This document shows, piece after piece, positions 1-8,584 of a DNA stretch of 64,000 nt. A model generated the notes under the pieces. It was not told the origin of the DNA, made no database searches, and was given only the letters and a program-made list of their open reading frames with translations. The stretch is taken from contig DASRFD010000059.1 of assembly GCA_035651715.1 (NCBI GenBank), forward strand, positions 1 to 64,000, given 5' to 3'. The first letter of the stretch is position 1. The number at the start of each line of letters is the position of its first letter. Origin of the DNA: Nevskia sp035651715. Its GTDB lineage: Bacteria; Pseudomonadota; Gammaproteobacteria; Nevskiales; Nevskiaceae. The translations under genes and the position numbers were made by a program.

Positions 1-704
1 GGCGCGACGTAGCCGTCGAACACGATGTCGGCGTAGGCCAGGTCGTGCACCAGCCAGATGCCGTGCTCCTTGCAGATGGCGACCACCTTCTCGAAGAACG
101 CCAGGTCCACGCACTGCGCGGTCGGGTTCGCCGGGAAATTGATGATCAGCATCTTCGGCGCCGGCATGGTCTCCTTGATCGCCTTGTGCAGCTCCTCGAA
201 GAAGTCGACCTCGGGGGTCAGGCGCACGTGGCGCACGTCGGCGCCGGCCAGCACGGTGCCGTAGGGATGGATCGGATAGGCCGGGTTCGGCACCAGCACG
301 GTGTCGCCGGGCGCCAGGGTGGCGAAAGCCAGGTGGGCCAGGCCTTCCTTGGAGCCAATGGTGGCGATCACCTCGGTTTCCGGGTTCAGCTCGACCTGGT
401 AGCGGTTCTTGTACCAGGTGGCCATGGCGCGGCGCAGGCGCGGGATGCCCTTGCTCACCGAATAGCGGTGGGTGTGGACGCCCTCCTCGTTGCGGTGCTC
501 GGGCACCACGTAGTCGGAGTCGGTGCCGCGCACCGCCGCTTCCACCAGCTTGTCGACGATGTGGCGCGGCGTCGGCTGGTCCGGGTTGCCCATGCCGAAG
601 TCGATAATGTCCTCGCCACGAGCTCGGGCAGCCTTCTTCATATCGCCGACGATATTGAAGACGTAAGGCGGCAGGCGCTGGATGCGTGGGAAGACGCTGT
701 TCAC
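1..704 (-). CDS. alaC: Alanine transaminase AlaC-type PLP aminotransferase (3' part outside window)
   Basis: Class I/II aminotransferase of the AlaC family, which moves an amino group between alanine/glutamate and 2-oxo acids in the cytoplasm using PLP. The first 234 codons are present: the N-terminal RLPPYVFN stretch, DFGMGNPDQPTP, GIPRLRRA, TIGSKEGLAHL and VHDLAYADIVFDGY closely resemble E. coli AlaC. The PLP lysine lies beyond the window edge. The start is GTG at 704 with an AAAGG-like ribosome site just upstream. An LL-diaminopimelate aminotransferase is the main alternative. It is divergent from the peroxiredoxin gene, leaving about 180 bp for both promoters. Confidence 0.85.
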   Translation of the reverse strand, partial: MNSVFPRIQRLPPYVFNIVGDMKKAARARGEDIIDFGMGNPDQPTPRHIVDKLVEAAVRGTDSDYVVPEHRNEEGVHTHRYSVSKGIPRLRRAMATWYKNRYQVELNPETEVIATIGSKEGLAHLAFATLAPGDTVLVPNPAYPIHPYGTVLAGADVRHVRLTPEVDFFEELHKAIKETMPAPKMLIINFPANPTAQCVDLAFFEKVVAICKEHGIWLVHDLAYADIVFDGYVA

Positions 705-881
705 GGGAGGACCTTTGCTGCTGTGGGTGGAGCGGTAGGCGATGCCGGCGGCAGGCCGGGAAGTCGCATTGGGGCGCAATTATTGATGGCGGGGGCAAAT
801 ACTTCAATGCACGGCACGGCATCCGGCGCGCCGGCCGGTGCGTACAGGCCCATAATGAAAGCAGACAATCGGGAGAAACCC

Positions 882-1457
882 ATGGAAAAGCCGGCCCGTC
901 CGCACCGTCCCCGCCCCTTGCGCACGCTGGCCGCCGGCCTGCTGGGCCTCAGCCTGGCCGCCTGGGCCGGCCTCAAGCCCGGCAGCCCGGCGCCGGATTT
1001 CACCGCCCCGGCCTCGCTCGGCGGCAAGGTGTTCCAGTTCTCCCTGTCGGAGTCGCTGAAGCAGGGCCCGGTGGTCCTGTACTTCTACCCCGCCGCTTTC
1101 ACCTCGGGCTGCACCGTGGAAGCGCACCAGTTCGCCGAGGCCACCGACAAGTTCAAGGCCATGGGCGCCACCGTGATCGGCGTGTCGCACGACGACATCG
1201 AGACGCTGAAGAAATTCTCGGTGAGCGAGTGCCGCAGCAAGTTCGCGGTGGCGGCCGACCCGGACCTGTCGATCGCCAAGTCGTACGACGCCACCGCCTG
1301 GTACATGCCGGGCCATTCCGACCGCACCTCCTTCGTCATCGTGCCGGACGGCACGGTGATCTACAGCTATTCGGCGCTGAAGCCGGACGAGCACGTCAAG
1401 AACACCATGGACGCGCTGGAGAAGTGGAAAGCCCAACAAGGCGTTCCCAAGAGCTGA
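882..1457 (+). CDS. Secreted AhpC/TSA (Bcp-like) peroxiredoxin
   Basis: Thiol peroxidase that reduces hydroperoxides. The protein is 191 aa. Residues about 13-29 form a signal peptide ending AWA, so it should act in the periplasm. The peroxidatic motif P-x3-T-x2-C is complete (P70, T74, C77). The second cysteine that Bcp proteins carry five residues later is missing; the only other Cys is near 117, so it may be a 1-Cys or distant 2-Cys enzyme. The ATG at 882 was chosen because GGGAG sits 6 nt upstream; an in-frame ATG at 855 and a long upstream open frame lack such a site. It converges on nlpD. Confidence 0.85.
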   Translation: MEKPARPHRPRPLRTLAAGLLGLSLAAWAGLKPGSPAPDFTAPASLGGKVFQFSLSESLKQGPVVLYFYPAAFTSGCTVEAHQFAEATDKFKAMGATVIGVSHDDIETLKKFSVSECRSKFAVAADPDLSIAKSYDATAWYMPGHSDRTSFVIVPDGTVIYSYSALKPDEHVKNTMDALEKWKAQQGVPKS

Positions 1458-1494
1458 ACCGATTACCGGCGACCGGAGAACCTCCGAGTAGCAG

Positions 1495-1513
1495 GGGCTT
1501 TGACCAAAAGCCC
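1495..1513. terminator. Small hairpin between convergent genes
   Basis: GGGCTTT at 1495-1501 pairs perfectly with AAAGCCC at 1507-1513 around a 5-nt loop. It lies between the convergent peroxiredoxin and nlpD genes, where a bidirectional terminator would be expected. There is no U-run on either side, so the assignment is weak. Confidence 0.3.
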
Positions 1514-1556
1514 GGTTCGGGTCCTTGCCCCTTGGCGTAATGCGTTCGACGCCGTC

Positions 1557-2444
1557 CTAGCGCTTGGGCAACAAGGGCAGCGGATCCACTGGCCGGCCGC
1601 GGTCACGGATCTCGAAGTGCAGCAGGGGCTTCTGCTCCGGCCCGTCGCCGAGCTCGGCGATGGGCTGGCCGGCCAGCACCTGCTGCCCCTCCTCCACCAG
1701 GCGGCGCCGGTTGTAGCCGTAGGCGGACAGGTACTGCTCGTCGTGCTTGATGATGACCAGCTCGCCATAGCCCTTCAGCGCGCTGCCGCTGTACACCACC
1801 CGCCCGCCGGCGGCCGCCACGACGATCTGGCCCAGCTCGCCGGCGATGTCCAGGCCCTTGGAACTGCCGTCGGCGCTGAAGCCGCGCACCACCTTGCCGC
1901 GCGTCGGCCACTCCCAGCGGCCGGCATCGAAGCGCGGGCCGCTGACGTCGCCGTCGGCCGGGGCCGCCACCGGCGCCGACGACGGAATGGCGGAGCGCGG
2001 CGCGCTGTCGGGCGGCAGCGAGGGCACGGTCGGCGGCGGGGTCGCGGGCCGCGGCGGCGCGGCGGAGGCGGCGGTCGCGGGCGGCGGCGAGCCGGTCCGC
2101 GGCGGCGGCCCCAGCGGGATCGGCGCGGCGGCTTCGCGCTCGGGCGGCGGCAGCACCGGGCTGCCCGGCGGCGTGAGCCGCAGCACCCGCCCGGGATAGA
2201 TGGCATAGCCGCGGCCGATGCCGTTCCAGTCGGCCAGGTCGTGGTAGTCGAGCTGGTGGCGGAAGGCGATGGAATAGAGGGTGTCGCCGCGCTGCACCAC
2301 GTATTGCCCGGGCGCTGCGGCAGCGCGCGCCGGCGCGGTAGCCGTGTTCCGGCTGCGCCGGGCCGCCTGCTCATGAACGCTGCTGGAGCCGCAGCCGGCG
2401 GCGAGGACCGCCAGGGTGACCATCAGCGCGAGGCGTGGCTGCAT
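1557..2444 (-). CDS. nlpD: NlpD-like lipoprotein, LysM plus degenerate LytM/M23 domain
   Basis: Divisome lipoprotein that in E. coli activates the amidase AmiC during daughter-cell separation. From the ATG at 2444 the protein is 295 aa: lipobox LAAGC with Cys18, a LysM domain at about 46-90, a Pro/Ala-rich linker, and an M23 domain from about 187 to the end. The zinc-ligand positions are degenerate (KGLDIAG and LSAYGYN instead of H-x3-D and H-x-H), as in NlpD, so it is an activator rather than a peptidase. A TTG at 2468 is an alternative start. It follows DedA in the surE-pcm-DedA-nlpD order, but the usual downstream rpoS is absent. Confidence 0.88.
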   Translation of the reverse strand: MQPRLALMVTLAVLAAGCGSSSVHEQAARRSRNTATAPARAAAAPGQYVVQRGDTLYSIAFRHQLDYHDLADWNGIGRGYAIYPGRVLRLTPPGSPVLPPPEREAAAPIPLGPPPRTGSPPPATAASAAPPRPATPPPTVPSLPPDSAPRSAIPSSAPVAAPADGDVSGPRFDAGRWEWPTRGKVVRGFSADGSSKGLDIAGELGQIVVAAAGGRVVYSGSALKGYGELVIIKHDEQYLSAYGYNRRRLVEEGQQVLAGQPIAELGDGPEQKPLLHFEIRDRGRPVDPLPLLPKR

Positions 2445-2470
2445 GGCCAATGATATCGCCTGTTTCAATA

Positions 2471-2492
2471 ATCCCGGCAGGAATGCCGGGAT
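2471..2492. repeat. Perfect hairpin in dedA-nlpD spacer
   Basis: ATCCCGGCA and TGCCGGGAT form a perfect 9-bp stem with a 4-nt loop between dedA and nlpD, immediately upstream of the nlpD translation start. It could attenuate read-through or stabilise the 3' end of upstream transcripts. No U-run follows. Confidence 0.35.
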
Positions 2493-2511
2493 GCCGGGAC
2501 GAGGACCTCCA

Positions 2512-3102
2512 CTACCGGCGCCGCAGCAGGAACCAGCCCAGGCCCAGGGCCAGCGCCGCGACGCAGACGTAGCCCAGCTCGTGGGTGTACTGACGGACGA
2601 AGTTCACCGCCGGCTCGCCGAAATAGTAGCCGGCGCCGACCAGCACCGCGCACCACAGTGCCGAGCCCAGGCCGGTGAGCAGCACGAACGGCAGCGGCGG
2701 CATGCCGAACACGCCGGCCGGCAGCGAGATCAGGTGGCGGATCACCGGCAGGAAGCGGCCGAGGAAGGTCGACACCCGGGCGTTGCGCAGGAACAGCTTC
2801 TCGGCCTCGTGGTACTTGGCCTCGTTGATCAGCAGGTAGCGGCCGTAGCGCAGCAGCACTGCGCGCCCGAGCGTGCGGCCCAGCAGGTAATTGACCCCGG
2901 CGCCGAGGACGGAGCCGAGCGCGCCGCAGGCCACCGCCAGCGCCGGATCGAGCTGGCCCTGGTGCGCGAGATAGCCGGCCGGGATCATCACCAGCTCCGA
3001 AGGCACCGGGAACAGGCTGGATTCCAGGGTCATCAGCAGGATGATGTGCGGATAGCCGAGGTGCGCGTAGAGCTGGCCCAGCCACTCCTGGAACGCCGCC
3101 AT
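2512..3102 (-). CDS. DedA family inner-membrane protein
   Basis: SNARE-associated/DedA (VTT-domain) membrane protein of 196 aa. The family includes flippases that recycle undecaprenyl phosphate or phosphatidylethanolamine. Visible are the E-S-x-x-F-P-V-P-S-E-L segment near the N-terminus, glycine-rich membrane segments, the conserved FLGRFLPVIRHLISLPAG stretch containing F-x-G-R-x-x-P-x-x-R, and further hydrophobic segments ending in a basic tail. Its ATG at 3102 directly abuts the TGA stop of pcm (3103-3105), so the two are probably translationally coupled. Which lipid it moves cannot be told from sequence. Confidence 0.85.
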   Translation of the reverse strand: MAAFQEWLGQLYAHLGYPHIILLMTLESSLFPVPSELVMIPAGYLAHQGQLDPALAVACGALGSVLGAGVNYLLGRTLGRAVLLRYGRYLLINEAKYHEAEKLFLRNARVSTFLGRFLPVIRHLISLPAGVFGMPPLPFVLLTGLGSALWCAVLVGAGYYFGEPAVNFVRQYTHELGYVCVAALALGLGWFLLRRR

Positions 3103-3786
3103 TCAGATTTTTCCTTCGAGTAGAGGCACGAAGCTGACGCCGGCGACCTCGCGGGTCTGCCAGCGGTTGGCCATGACGCGGTCGATCACCTTGAGCGTCT
3201 GCTGCGCCGGCGGCCCGACCGGAATCACCAGGCGGCCGCCGCGCTCCAGCTGCTCCATGAGGGCTTTCGGCACCTCGGCGGCGGCGGCGGTGACGATGAT
3301 GCCGTCGTAAGGGGCGTGCGCCGCCCAGCCGGCGCTGCCGTCGCTGTAGCCGCAGTGGATGTTGCGGTAGCCCAGGCCGCGCAGCCGCGCCCGCGCCTGC
3401 TCCGACAGCGCCTTGATGCGCTCGACCGAGAACACGTTCTGCACCAGTTCGGCCAGCACCGCGGTCTGGTAGCCGCTGCCGGTGCCGATCTCCAGCACCT
3501 TCTTGCGCGGCGTTCCGCCCGGCGCCGGCTCCAGCAGCAGCTGGGTCATCAGCGCCACGATGTAAGGCTGGGAGATGGTCTGCGACAAGCCGATCGGCAG
3601 CGGCTTGTTCTTGTAGGCCTCGCCGCGCCAGGCCTCTTCCACGAACTCGTGGCGCGGCAGCTTACCCAGCACCTCGAGCACCCGTTCGTCGTGAATGCCC
3701 TCGCGCCGCAGCTCGGCGATCAGGCGCGCCCGGCTGGCCGGAGAGGTGAGACCGAGGCCGAGGCTGTGCGGATGGCTGGACTTCAT
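3103..3786 (-). CDS. pcm: Protein-L-isoaspartate O-methyltransferase
   Basis: SAM-dependent methyltransferase that starts repair of isoaspartyl residues in damaged cytoplasmic proteins. The 227-aa protein has the family stretch PIGLSQTISQPYIVALM, the SAM-binding motif VLEIGTGSGYQTAVLAEL, the later DGIIVTAAAAEVP motif and RLVIPVG. The start is ATG at 3786, 8 bp after the surE stop; longer in-frame extensions run into surE. The surE-pcm pair is conserved across Gammaproteobacteria. Confidence 0.95.
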   Translation of the reverse strand: MKSSHPHSLGLGLTSPASRARLIAELRREGIHDERVLEVLGKLPRHEFVEEAWRGEAYKNKPLPIGLSQTISQPYIVALMTQLLLEPAPGGTPRKKVLEIGTGSGYQTAVLAELVQNVFSVERIKALSEQARARLRGLGYRNIHCGYSDGSAGWAAHAPYDGIIVTAAAAEVPKALMEQLERGGRLVIPVGPPAQQTLKVIDRVMANRWQTREVAGVSFVPLLEGKI

Positions 3787-3794
3787 CGGTCCGT

Positions 3795-4541
3795 TCAAAG
3801 CTGCTTCGCCCACGCCGTCAGCGATTCGATGGCGCTGTAGCGGGTCAGGTCGACCAGCAGCGGTGTGATCGAGACGCGGTTGTTCTGCACCGCGTGGAAG
3901 TCGGTGCCGGGGCCGCTGTCCTGCCCGGCGCCGGCGGCGCCGACCCAGTAGATGCGGCGGCCGCGCGGGTCGCGCGCCTCGATCACCGGCTCGGACTGGT
4001 GACGGTTGCCCAGGCGGGTGACCTCGATGCCCTGCAGCTGCTCGTACGGGATGTCCGGCACGTTGACGTTGAGGATGGTGTTGCCGGGCAGCGGCTCGCG
4101 CTGCAGGCGCTCGATCAGGCGCAGGGTCACCTTCGCCGCAGTGGCGTAGTGCTGCGGGTTGATGCCGGCGCAGGATACGGCGATGGCCGAGTAGCCGAGG
4201 TGGCGTCCTTCCATGGCGGCGGCGACGGTGCCGGAATACAGCGTGTCGTCGCCGAGGTTGGCGCCGGCGTTGATGCCGGACACCACCATGTCCGGCGTCT
4301 CCTTGAGAAAGCCGGTCAGCGCCAGGTGGACGCAGTCGGTCGGCGTGCCGTCGACGCACCAGGTGCCGTCATCGTGCTTCTGCACCCGGATCGGGCTGAG
4401 GATGGTCAGCGAGTTGCTGGCGCCGCTGCGGTTGCGGTCCGGCGCCACGATCTCGAGCTGGTGCACCGGCCGCAGGTGCTCGGCCAGGCAGCGCAAGCCG
4501 GGGGCCGTGCAGCCGTCGTCGTTGGAGAGGAGTATGCGCAT
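3795..4541 (-). CDS. surE: 5'/3'-nucleotidase SurE
   Basis: Metal-dependent nucleotidase/exopolyphosphatase, 248 aa, close to the family length of about 250. The N-terminus carries the SNDDG metal-binding motif (N7, D8, D9), followed by APDRNRSGASNSLT, VDGTPTDCVHLAL and VVSGINAGANLG, all signature SurE segments. It is the first gene of the surE-pcm-DedA-nlpD minus-strand unit and is divergent from the Smr gene across a 130-bp spacer that must hold both promoters. Confidence 0.96.
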   Translation of the reverse strand: MRILLSNDDGCTAPGLRCLAEHLRPVHQLEIVAPDRNRSGASNSLTILSPIRVQKHDDGTWCVDGTPTDCVHLALTGFLKETPDMVVSGINAGANLGDDTLYSGTVAAAMEGRHLGYSAIAVSCAGINPQHYATAAKVTLRLIERLQREPLPGNTILNVNVPDIPYEQLQGIEVTRLGNRHQSEPVIEARDPRGRRIYWVGAAGAGQDSGPGTDFHAVQNNRVSITPLLVDLTRYSAIESLTAWAKQL

Positions 4542-4671
4542 TGGCGTAAAAACCGGGAATGTCAGTAGTTTAACCGCCCCGTGACCGGCGGCACAGCCGC
4601 CGACCTTCCCGGCTGCGCAGGCACGCGGCTGGTCGCGGCGCGATCGCGCTGCGGCAGGCTATGATGTCCGC

Positions 4672-5271
4672 ATGCAGCGCAGTCCCGACCAGAAGGCCGG
4701 CGCCGGCCAGCCGGGTCAGGCCGCCGAAACGGCGGACGACGTCGATTTCCTCGAGGCGATGAGCGGCGTCAGGCCGCGGGCCGAATCGGATCGCCTGGCG
4801 CCGGAACGGCGCCGTCCGAGCGCGCGCCCGCGCAGCGCCGAAGCCGACGAGCAGGCGGTGCTGGCGGAGATGATGGAAGACTCGCTGGTCCCCGAGGACA
4901 TCGAAAGCGGCGACACCCTCACCTACCGCGCCCCCGGCCTCCAGGATGCGGTCTGGCGCCGGCTGCGTCGCGGCGGCTACCACATCGGCGCCGTGCTGGA
5001 CCTGCACGGCATGAACCGCAACACCGCGCGCGAGGCGGTGGGAGCCTTCCTCGCCCACTGCCAGGACCGCGACGTGCGCGCCCTGCGCATCATCCACGGC
5101 AAGGGCCGCGGCTCGCCCAACAGCGGCCCGGTGATCAAAGCCCTGCTCGACGGCTGGCTGCGGCGGCGCAAGGACGTGCTGGCGTTCTGCTCGGCGCGGC
5201 CGCACGACGGCGGCACCGGCGCCGTGTATGTTCTGCTACGTGCGTCACAGACAAGCGCGGCCCGGCGATAG
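4672..5271 (+). CDS. Smr/MutS2-domain protein
   Basis: Smr-domain protein of 199 aa; Smr domains act as nucleases on DNA or on mRNA near stalled ribosomes. A charged, low-complexity N-terminal third (residues 1-70) precedes the Smr domain at about 100-195, with LDLHG at 109-113, HGKGRGS at 142-148 and the closing GGTGAVYVLL strand. No PPR or MutS domain is attached. In related genomes an Smr gene sits near truD and surE, so its presence here looks ancestral, in contrast with the TIR gene next door. Confidence 0.88.
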   Translation: MQRSPDQKAGAGQPGQAAETADDVDFLEAMSGVRPRAESDRLAPERRRPSARPRSAEADEQAVLAEMMEDSLVPEDIESGDTLTYRAPGLQDAVWRRLRRGGYHIGAVLDLHGMNRNTAREAVGAFLAHCQDRDVRALRIIHGKGRGSPNSGPVIKALLDGWLRRRKDVLAFCSARPHDGGTGAVYVLLRASQTSAARR

Positions 5272-5346
5272 ACGATAAGCGCCGGGAGTTGTAGCTTCGT
5301 GCCGCCGCGCATCCAGCACCGGCACTTCATCACTTGGGGACTATCA

Positions 5347-5538
5347 ATGCTCACTTCGATCCGCCGCAGCCTGTCCATCTCCGCCCTGGCGGCGACGCCG
5401 TTCCTGCTCACCGCCTGCGGCGGCGAAGATTCGAACACCAAGAAAGTGGCGGTGGCACTGGTGCTCGCGGTGTGCTTCACCGTGTCGCTGGCCGCCGACC
5501 TGCTGAAGTCCTCGCACCCCTCAGGGCGCGCCGCCTGA
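5347..5538 (+). CDS. Small putative lipoprotein / single-pass membrane protein
   Basis: Predicted 63-aa protein from the ATG at 5347, preceded by a GGGGA ribosome-site candidate 7 nt upstream. It shows an N-terminal basic stretch, a hydrophobic segment and a lipobox-like LLTAC (Cys about 21), then a second hydrophobic segment at about 34-51. Its last 18 bp overlap, tail to tail, the 3' end of the TIR-WD40 gene. I recognise no family. It may be a real small membrane protein linked to that locus or a chance ORF. Confidence 0.4.
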   Translation: MLTSIRRSLSISALAATPFLLTACGGEDSNTKKVAVALVLAVCFTVSLAADLLKSSHPSGRAA

Positions 5539-8500
5539 GGCGGGCCAGCGGCAAGCCGCTTCCGCGGGGGTAGCGGGAGCGGCCTCGTCGCCGTCGAGCC
5601 GCCAGGGGACGGCGCAGCGCAGGATCGCATCGATCTGCTGCGGGCCTCTGCGTTCCTGCGGGAAAGGCCATTCCCGCACCACGCCATCGGTGGATCCGCC
5701 CAGGATCGAACGCATGTCCGGACTGAACCAGGTCGCCTGGAACGGAGGATCGGGCATGGCGCTGCCGTGGACATCGATGGTGTCGAGCAGCGCGCCATCG
5801 GTCCCGTCCCACACCTTGACCGAACCATCGCGCCCGCCGGTGAGCACGAACGCGCCGTCCGGGGAAAATTCCGCGCTGCGCACCGCTCCGACGTGGCCGC
5901 GCAGCTCCTGGACCTTGCCTTCGAGCGGCCGCCACAGGGTCGCCACACCGTTGCCGTCGCCCAGGACCGCCGCGCGGCCCGAGCGGTCGAAGCGTGCGGT
6001 GAGGAAGTTGGAGGCCGCGGCGGCGGACAGGTGCTGCAGCACGCGGCCGTCCCGCGCATCCAGCACGTAGGCCTCCCGCCCGCTTCCGGCGACCAGCAGG
6101 CGGGAGCCGTCGGCGGAGAAGTCCATGGCGGCGATGTCGGCGCTTGTCTGCCCCGTCGCCGGCGGCAGTTCGGCCGTCCAGGCGAAATCGCGCCGCTCGA
6201 CGTTCCACAGCTGCACCCGGCCGTGCCCGCCCAGCGCCAGCTGGCGGCCGTCGGCGGTGAAGTGCGGCGCATTGCCGCTGCCGGCGGCGAACTCGCCGAG
6301 CAAGGCCCCGCTTGCGGCATCCCACACGCAGGTTCGGCCCTTGTAGCCGGCCGCCGCCAGGTACTTTCCGCCGTGGGCGAGCTCGGCGCTGACCACCTCC
6401 TTGCCGTCGCAGTCGAAGCCGCGCAGCAGCCGTCCATCGTCGGCCTGCCACAGCTTCACGCCGCTGGACTCGCCGCCGCTGAGCAGCAGGCGGTCGTCGT
6501 CACTGAACGCGGCGAAGTTCACTGACAATGGATCGGCCGCCACCGAGCGGAGCAGCTGGCGGCTGGCGCGGTCCCACAGGTTGAGCCGGCCGTCCGCCGC
6601 GCCGGTGGCGAGGCGGCGGCCGGCGTGGTCGTATGCCGCGGCGACGCCGGGGTCCCAGTTGCGGGTCCAGTGCAGCGGATCGATCGGAGGGCGGTACTCG
6701 AATTCGCCGAAAGCGGGCAGGCTCCACAGCACCACCCTGCCGTCAGGCCCGCCGGTGGCGAGGAAGCGGTCGTCGTCGCTGATATCGCGCGCCAGAGCCG
6801 GGCCGCGGTGCGCGTCCAGGGTGTAGAGCTCGGCTCCCGATTCGATATCCTGCATCACCAGCCGCGCACCGCTCGACAGCAGCAACAGGCGCCCGTCGGA
6901 ACTGATGTCGGCGCGGACGTCGCTGCTGGCGGGGGACTGCACCGCGTAGACCAGGGCGCCGCTGCTGCTCCATACCCGCACCCCGTCCTTGGCGCCGGTG
7001 AACAGGCGCGTGCCATCCAGGCTGAAAATCAGCCAGGGCGAGGGTGAAGGATGCCCGGCGAGGATGCGCAGGTTTCCGTCGGCGAGCCGCCAGGCGCGGA
7101 TCGAGCCGTCCTTGGCGGCCGCGGCGACGATGGCGCCGTCCTCCGTGTCGTCGATGCCGACCACCTCGCTGCGCAGGCCGCCGAAGCGGCGCAGCGGCCG
7201 CAGGTCGGCGCCGTCGCGCACCTCCACCGTGCCGTCTGCGCTGCCGGTCAGCAGGCGTTTGCCGTCGCGGCTGAAGCCGACGACGCTGTAGCGGCCTTCG
7301 AGGCGGCGCAGCAGGCGGCCGCTGCCGACCTCGGCGACCTGCGCCGAGCGGTCGGGCGCAAGGTAGGCCACGCGCCGGTCGCCGGCATCGAAGGAACTCA
7401 GCGTATGCGCCGTCGAGGGGGCGGTGACGACCTTGCCCAGCTGGGCGCCGCTGGCCACGTCCCAGAAGGCCACGTAGCCCAGTTCCGCGTCGTTGGGGGC
7501 CACCAGCATCACGAGCAGCCGGTTGTCGCGGCTGAAGCGCGGGCCGACCACGCGGGAATGCGCGGGGTAGTCGAACTCGAACAGCTTGCGGCCGTCGGCG
7601 GCGTCCCACACCCTGGCGACGTTGTCGGCGCCGACCGTGACCAGCCGCCGGGCATCGGGACTGAACCGCATCCGCGTCACCCCGGCGCCGGCCTGGAACG
7701 CCAGCCGCTGCGCCTCGACGATCCGCATCGCCCGACCCAGCATGAAGCGCAGCGCCGGCGTGTCGACGCCGAGCCGGTAGGCCTCGTTGAGATAGACCGC
7801 CGCGCGGGCCTGATTGTGGGCGAGCAGCTCCTGCCGGCCTTTTTCGTACACCGTCTCGATGTGCACCCGCAGCGCCTGTTGCGCCAGGGCTTCGCGCTTT
7901 TCGCGCTGCTGCAGCGCCCAGAGTCCGCCCAGCGCCAGCGCCGCCGCGATGCTCAGCGCGGCCAGCCCCAGATTCCGCAACCGCCGCCGCCGCAGCTCGC
8001 GCCGCCGCAGCTCGTCCAGTTCCACCCCGAGCAGGCCGGCGATGAGCTTGAGCCGGGCCAGCGGCCGGCCGTCCTTGCCGGGGCGCACGTCGGCCGCGAT
8101 CGGTTCGCTCCCGGCCGTGGCGCGCAGCGCGGGCGGGAAGCACTCGAGCAGGCCCCTGCCCGGCTGCAGGTCGGCGTGCGGCTCGCCGTCGACGATCAGG
8201 CACAGGATGCGGTCGCCGCGGCCGAGGGCGCGGAAGCGTGCAATCTCCTGGTCCACCCACTTCGACACCGCCGCGTGAGGCGAGGCGATGACGATCAGGG
8301 TGCGCGACTGTTGCAGCGCGCGGTCGATGGCGCCGCTCAGGTTGGGCGAGCTGGGCAGCTCGTCCTGATCGCGGAACACCGGAAACAGCCGGCGCGGCAG
8401 GATGCCGCCGGCCGATTGTCGCCCGGCCAGGCGCCGCGGCACGCGGTAAGTCTCCAGGACGCGGTGCAGCCACTCGGCCCAGGCCTGGTCGCGATGGCTG

Positions 8501-8541
8501 TAGGAGATGAACGCCCAGTACTTGTAGGATTCTTCCTGCAA
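5521..8541 (-). CDS. TIR domain - transmembrane helix - WD40 beta-propeller protein
   Basis: A 1006-aa protein of unknown biological role. Residues 6-150 form a TIR_2-type domain, beginning YWAFISYSHRD, with FPVFRDQDELPSS and SKWVDQEIARF; Glu99 in the last motif is where NAD-cleaving TIR domains have their catalytic glutamate. A very basic stretch (about 178-190) leads into one transmembrane helix (190-210), placing TIR in the cytoplasm by the positive-inside rule. A coiled, charged linker (211-260) is followed by roughly 14-16 WD40-like repeats (ending DAADG, DVASG, RLADG and so on), enough for two propellers, probably periplasmic. It sits between surE/smr and ispD, where relatives carry ispF and truD. 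Bacterial TIR proteins include anti-phage effectors and signalling proteins; which applies here is unknown. Confidence 0.85.
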   Translation of the reverse strand: MQEESYKYWAFISYSHRDQAWAEWLHRVLETYRVPRRLAGRQSAGGILPRRLFPVFRDQDELPSSPNLSGAIDRALQQSRTLIVIASPHAAVSKWVDQEIARFRALGRGDRILCLIVDGEPHADLQPGRGLLECFPPALRATAGSEPIAADVRPGKDGRPLARLKLIAGLLGVELDELRRRELRRRRLRNLGLAALSIAAALALGGLWALQQREKREALAQQALRVHIETVYEKGRQELLAHNQARAAVYLNEAYRLGVDTPALRFMLGRAMRIVEAQRLAFQAGAGVTRMRFSPDARRLVTVGADNVARVWDAADGRKLFEFDYPAHSRVVGPRFSRDNRLLVMLVAPNDAELGYVAFWDVASGAQLGKVVTAPSTAHTLSSFDAGDRRVAYLAPDRSAQVAEVGSGRLLRRLEGRYSVVGFSRDGKRLLTGSADGTVEVRDGADLRPLRRFGGLRSEVVGIDDTEDGAIVAAAAKDGSIRAWRLADGNLRILAGHPSPSPWLIFSLDGTRLFTGAKDGVRVWSSSGALVYAVQSPASSDVRADISSDGRLLLLSSGARLVMQDIESGAELYTLDAHRGPALARDISDDDRFLATGGPDGRVVLWSLPAFGEFEYRPPIDPLHWTRNWDPGVAAAYDHAGRRLATGAADGRLNLWDRASRQLLRSVAADPLSVNFAAFSDDDRLLLSGGESSGVKLWQADDGRLLRGFDCDGKEVVSAELAHGGKYLAAAGYKGRTCVWDAASGALLGEFAAGSGNAPHFTADGRQLALGGHGRVQLWNVERRDFAWTAELPPATGQTSADIAAMDFSADGSRLLVAGSGREAYVLDARDGRVLQHLSAAAASNFLTARFDRSGRAAVLGDGNGVATLWRPLEGKVQELRGHVGAVRSAEFSPDGAFVLTGGRDGSVKVWDGTDGALLDTIDVHGSAMPDPPFQATWFSPDMRSILGGSTDGVVREWPFPQERRGPQQIDAILRCAVPWRLDGDEAAPATPAEAACRWPASGGAP

Positions 8542-8584
8542 TCCAGCCCCCCGCCGGATCCGCCTGGATGAAGCGCCGCCTAGG

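Noticed and set aside
45..881. N-terminal extension of the peroxiredoxin frame back to position 45
   Set aside because: It is antisense to alaC; the signal peptide and the ribosome site fix the start at 882.
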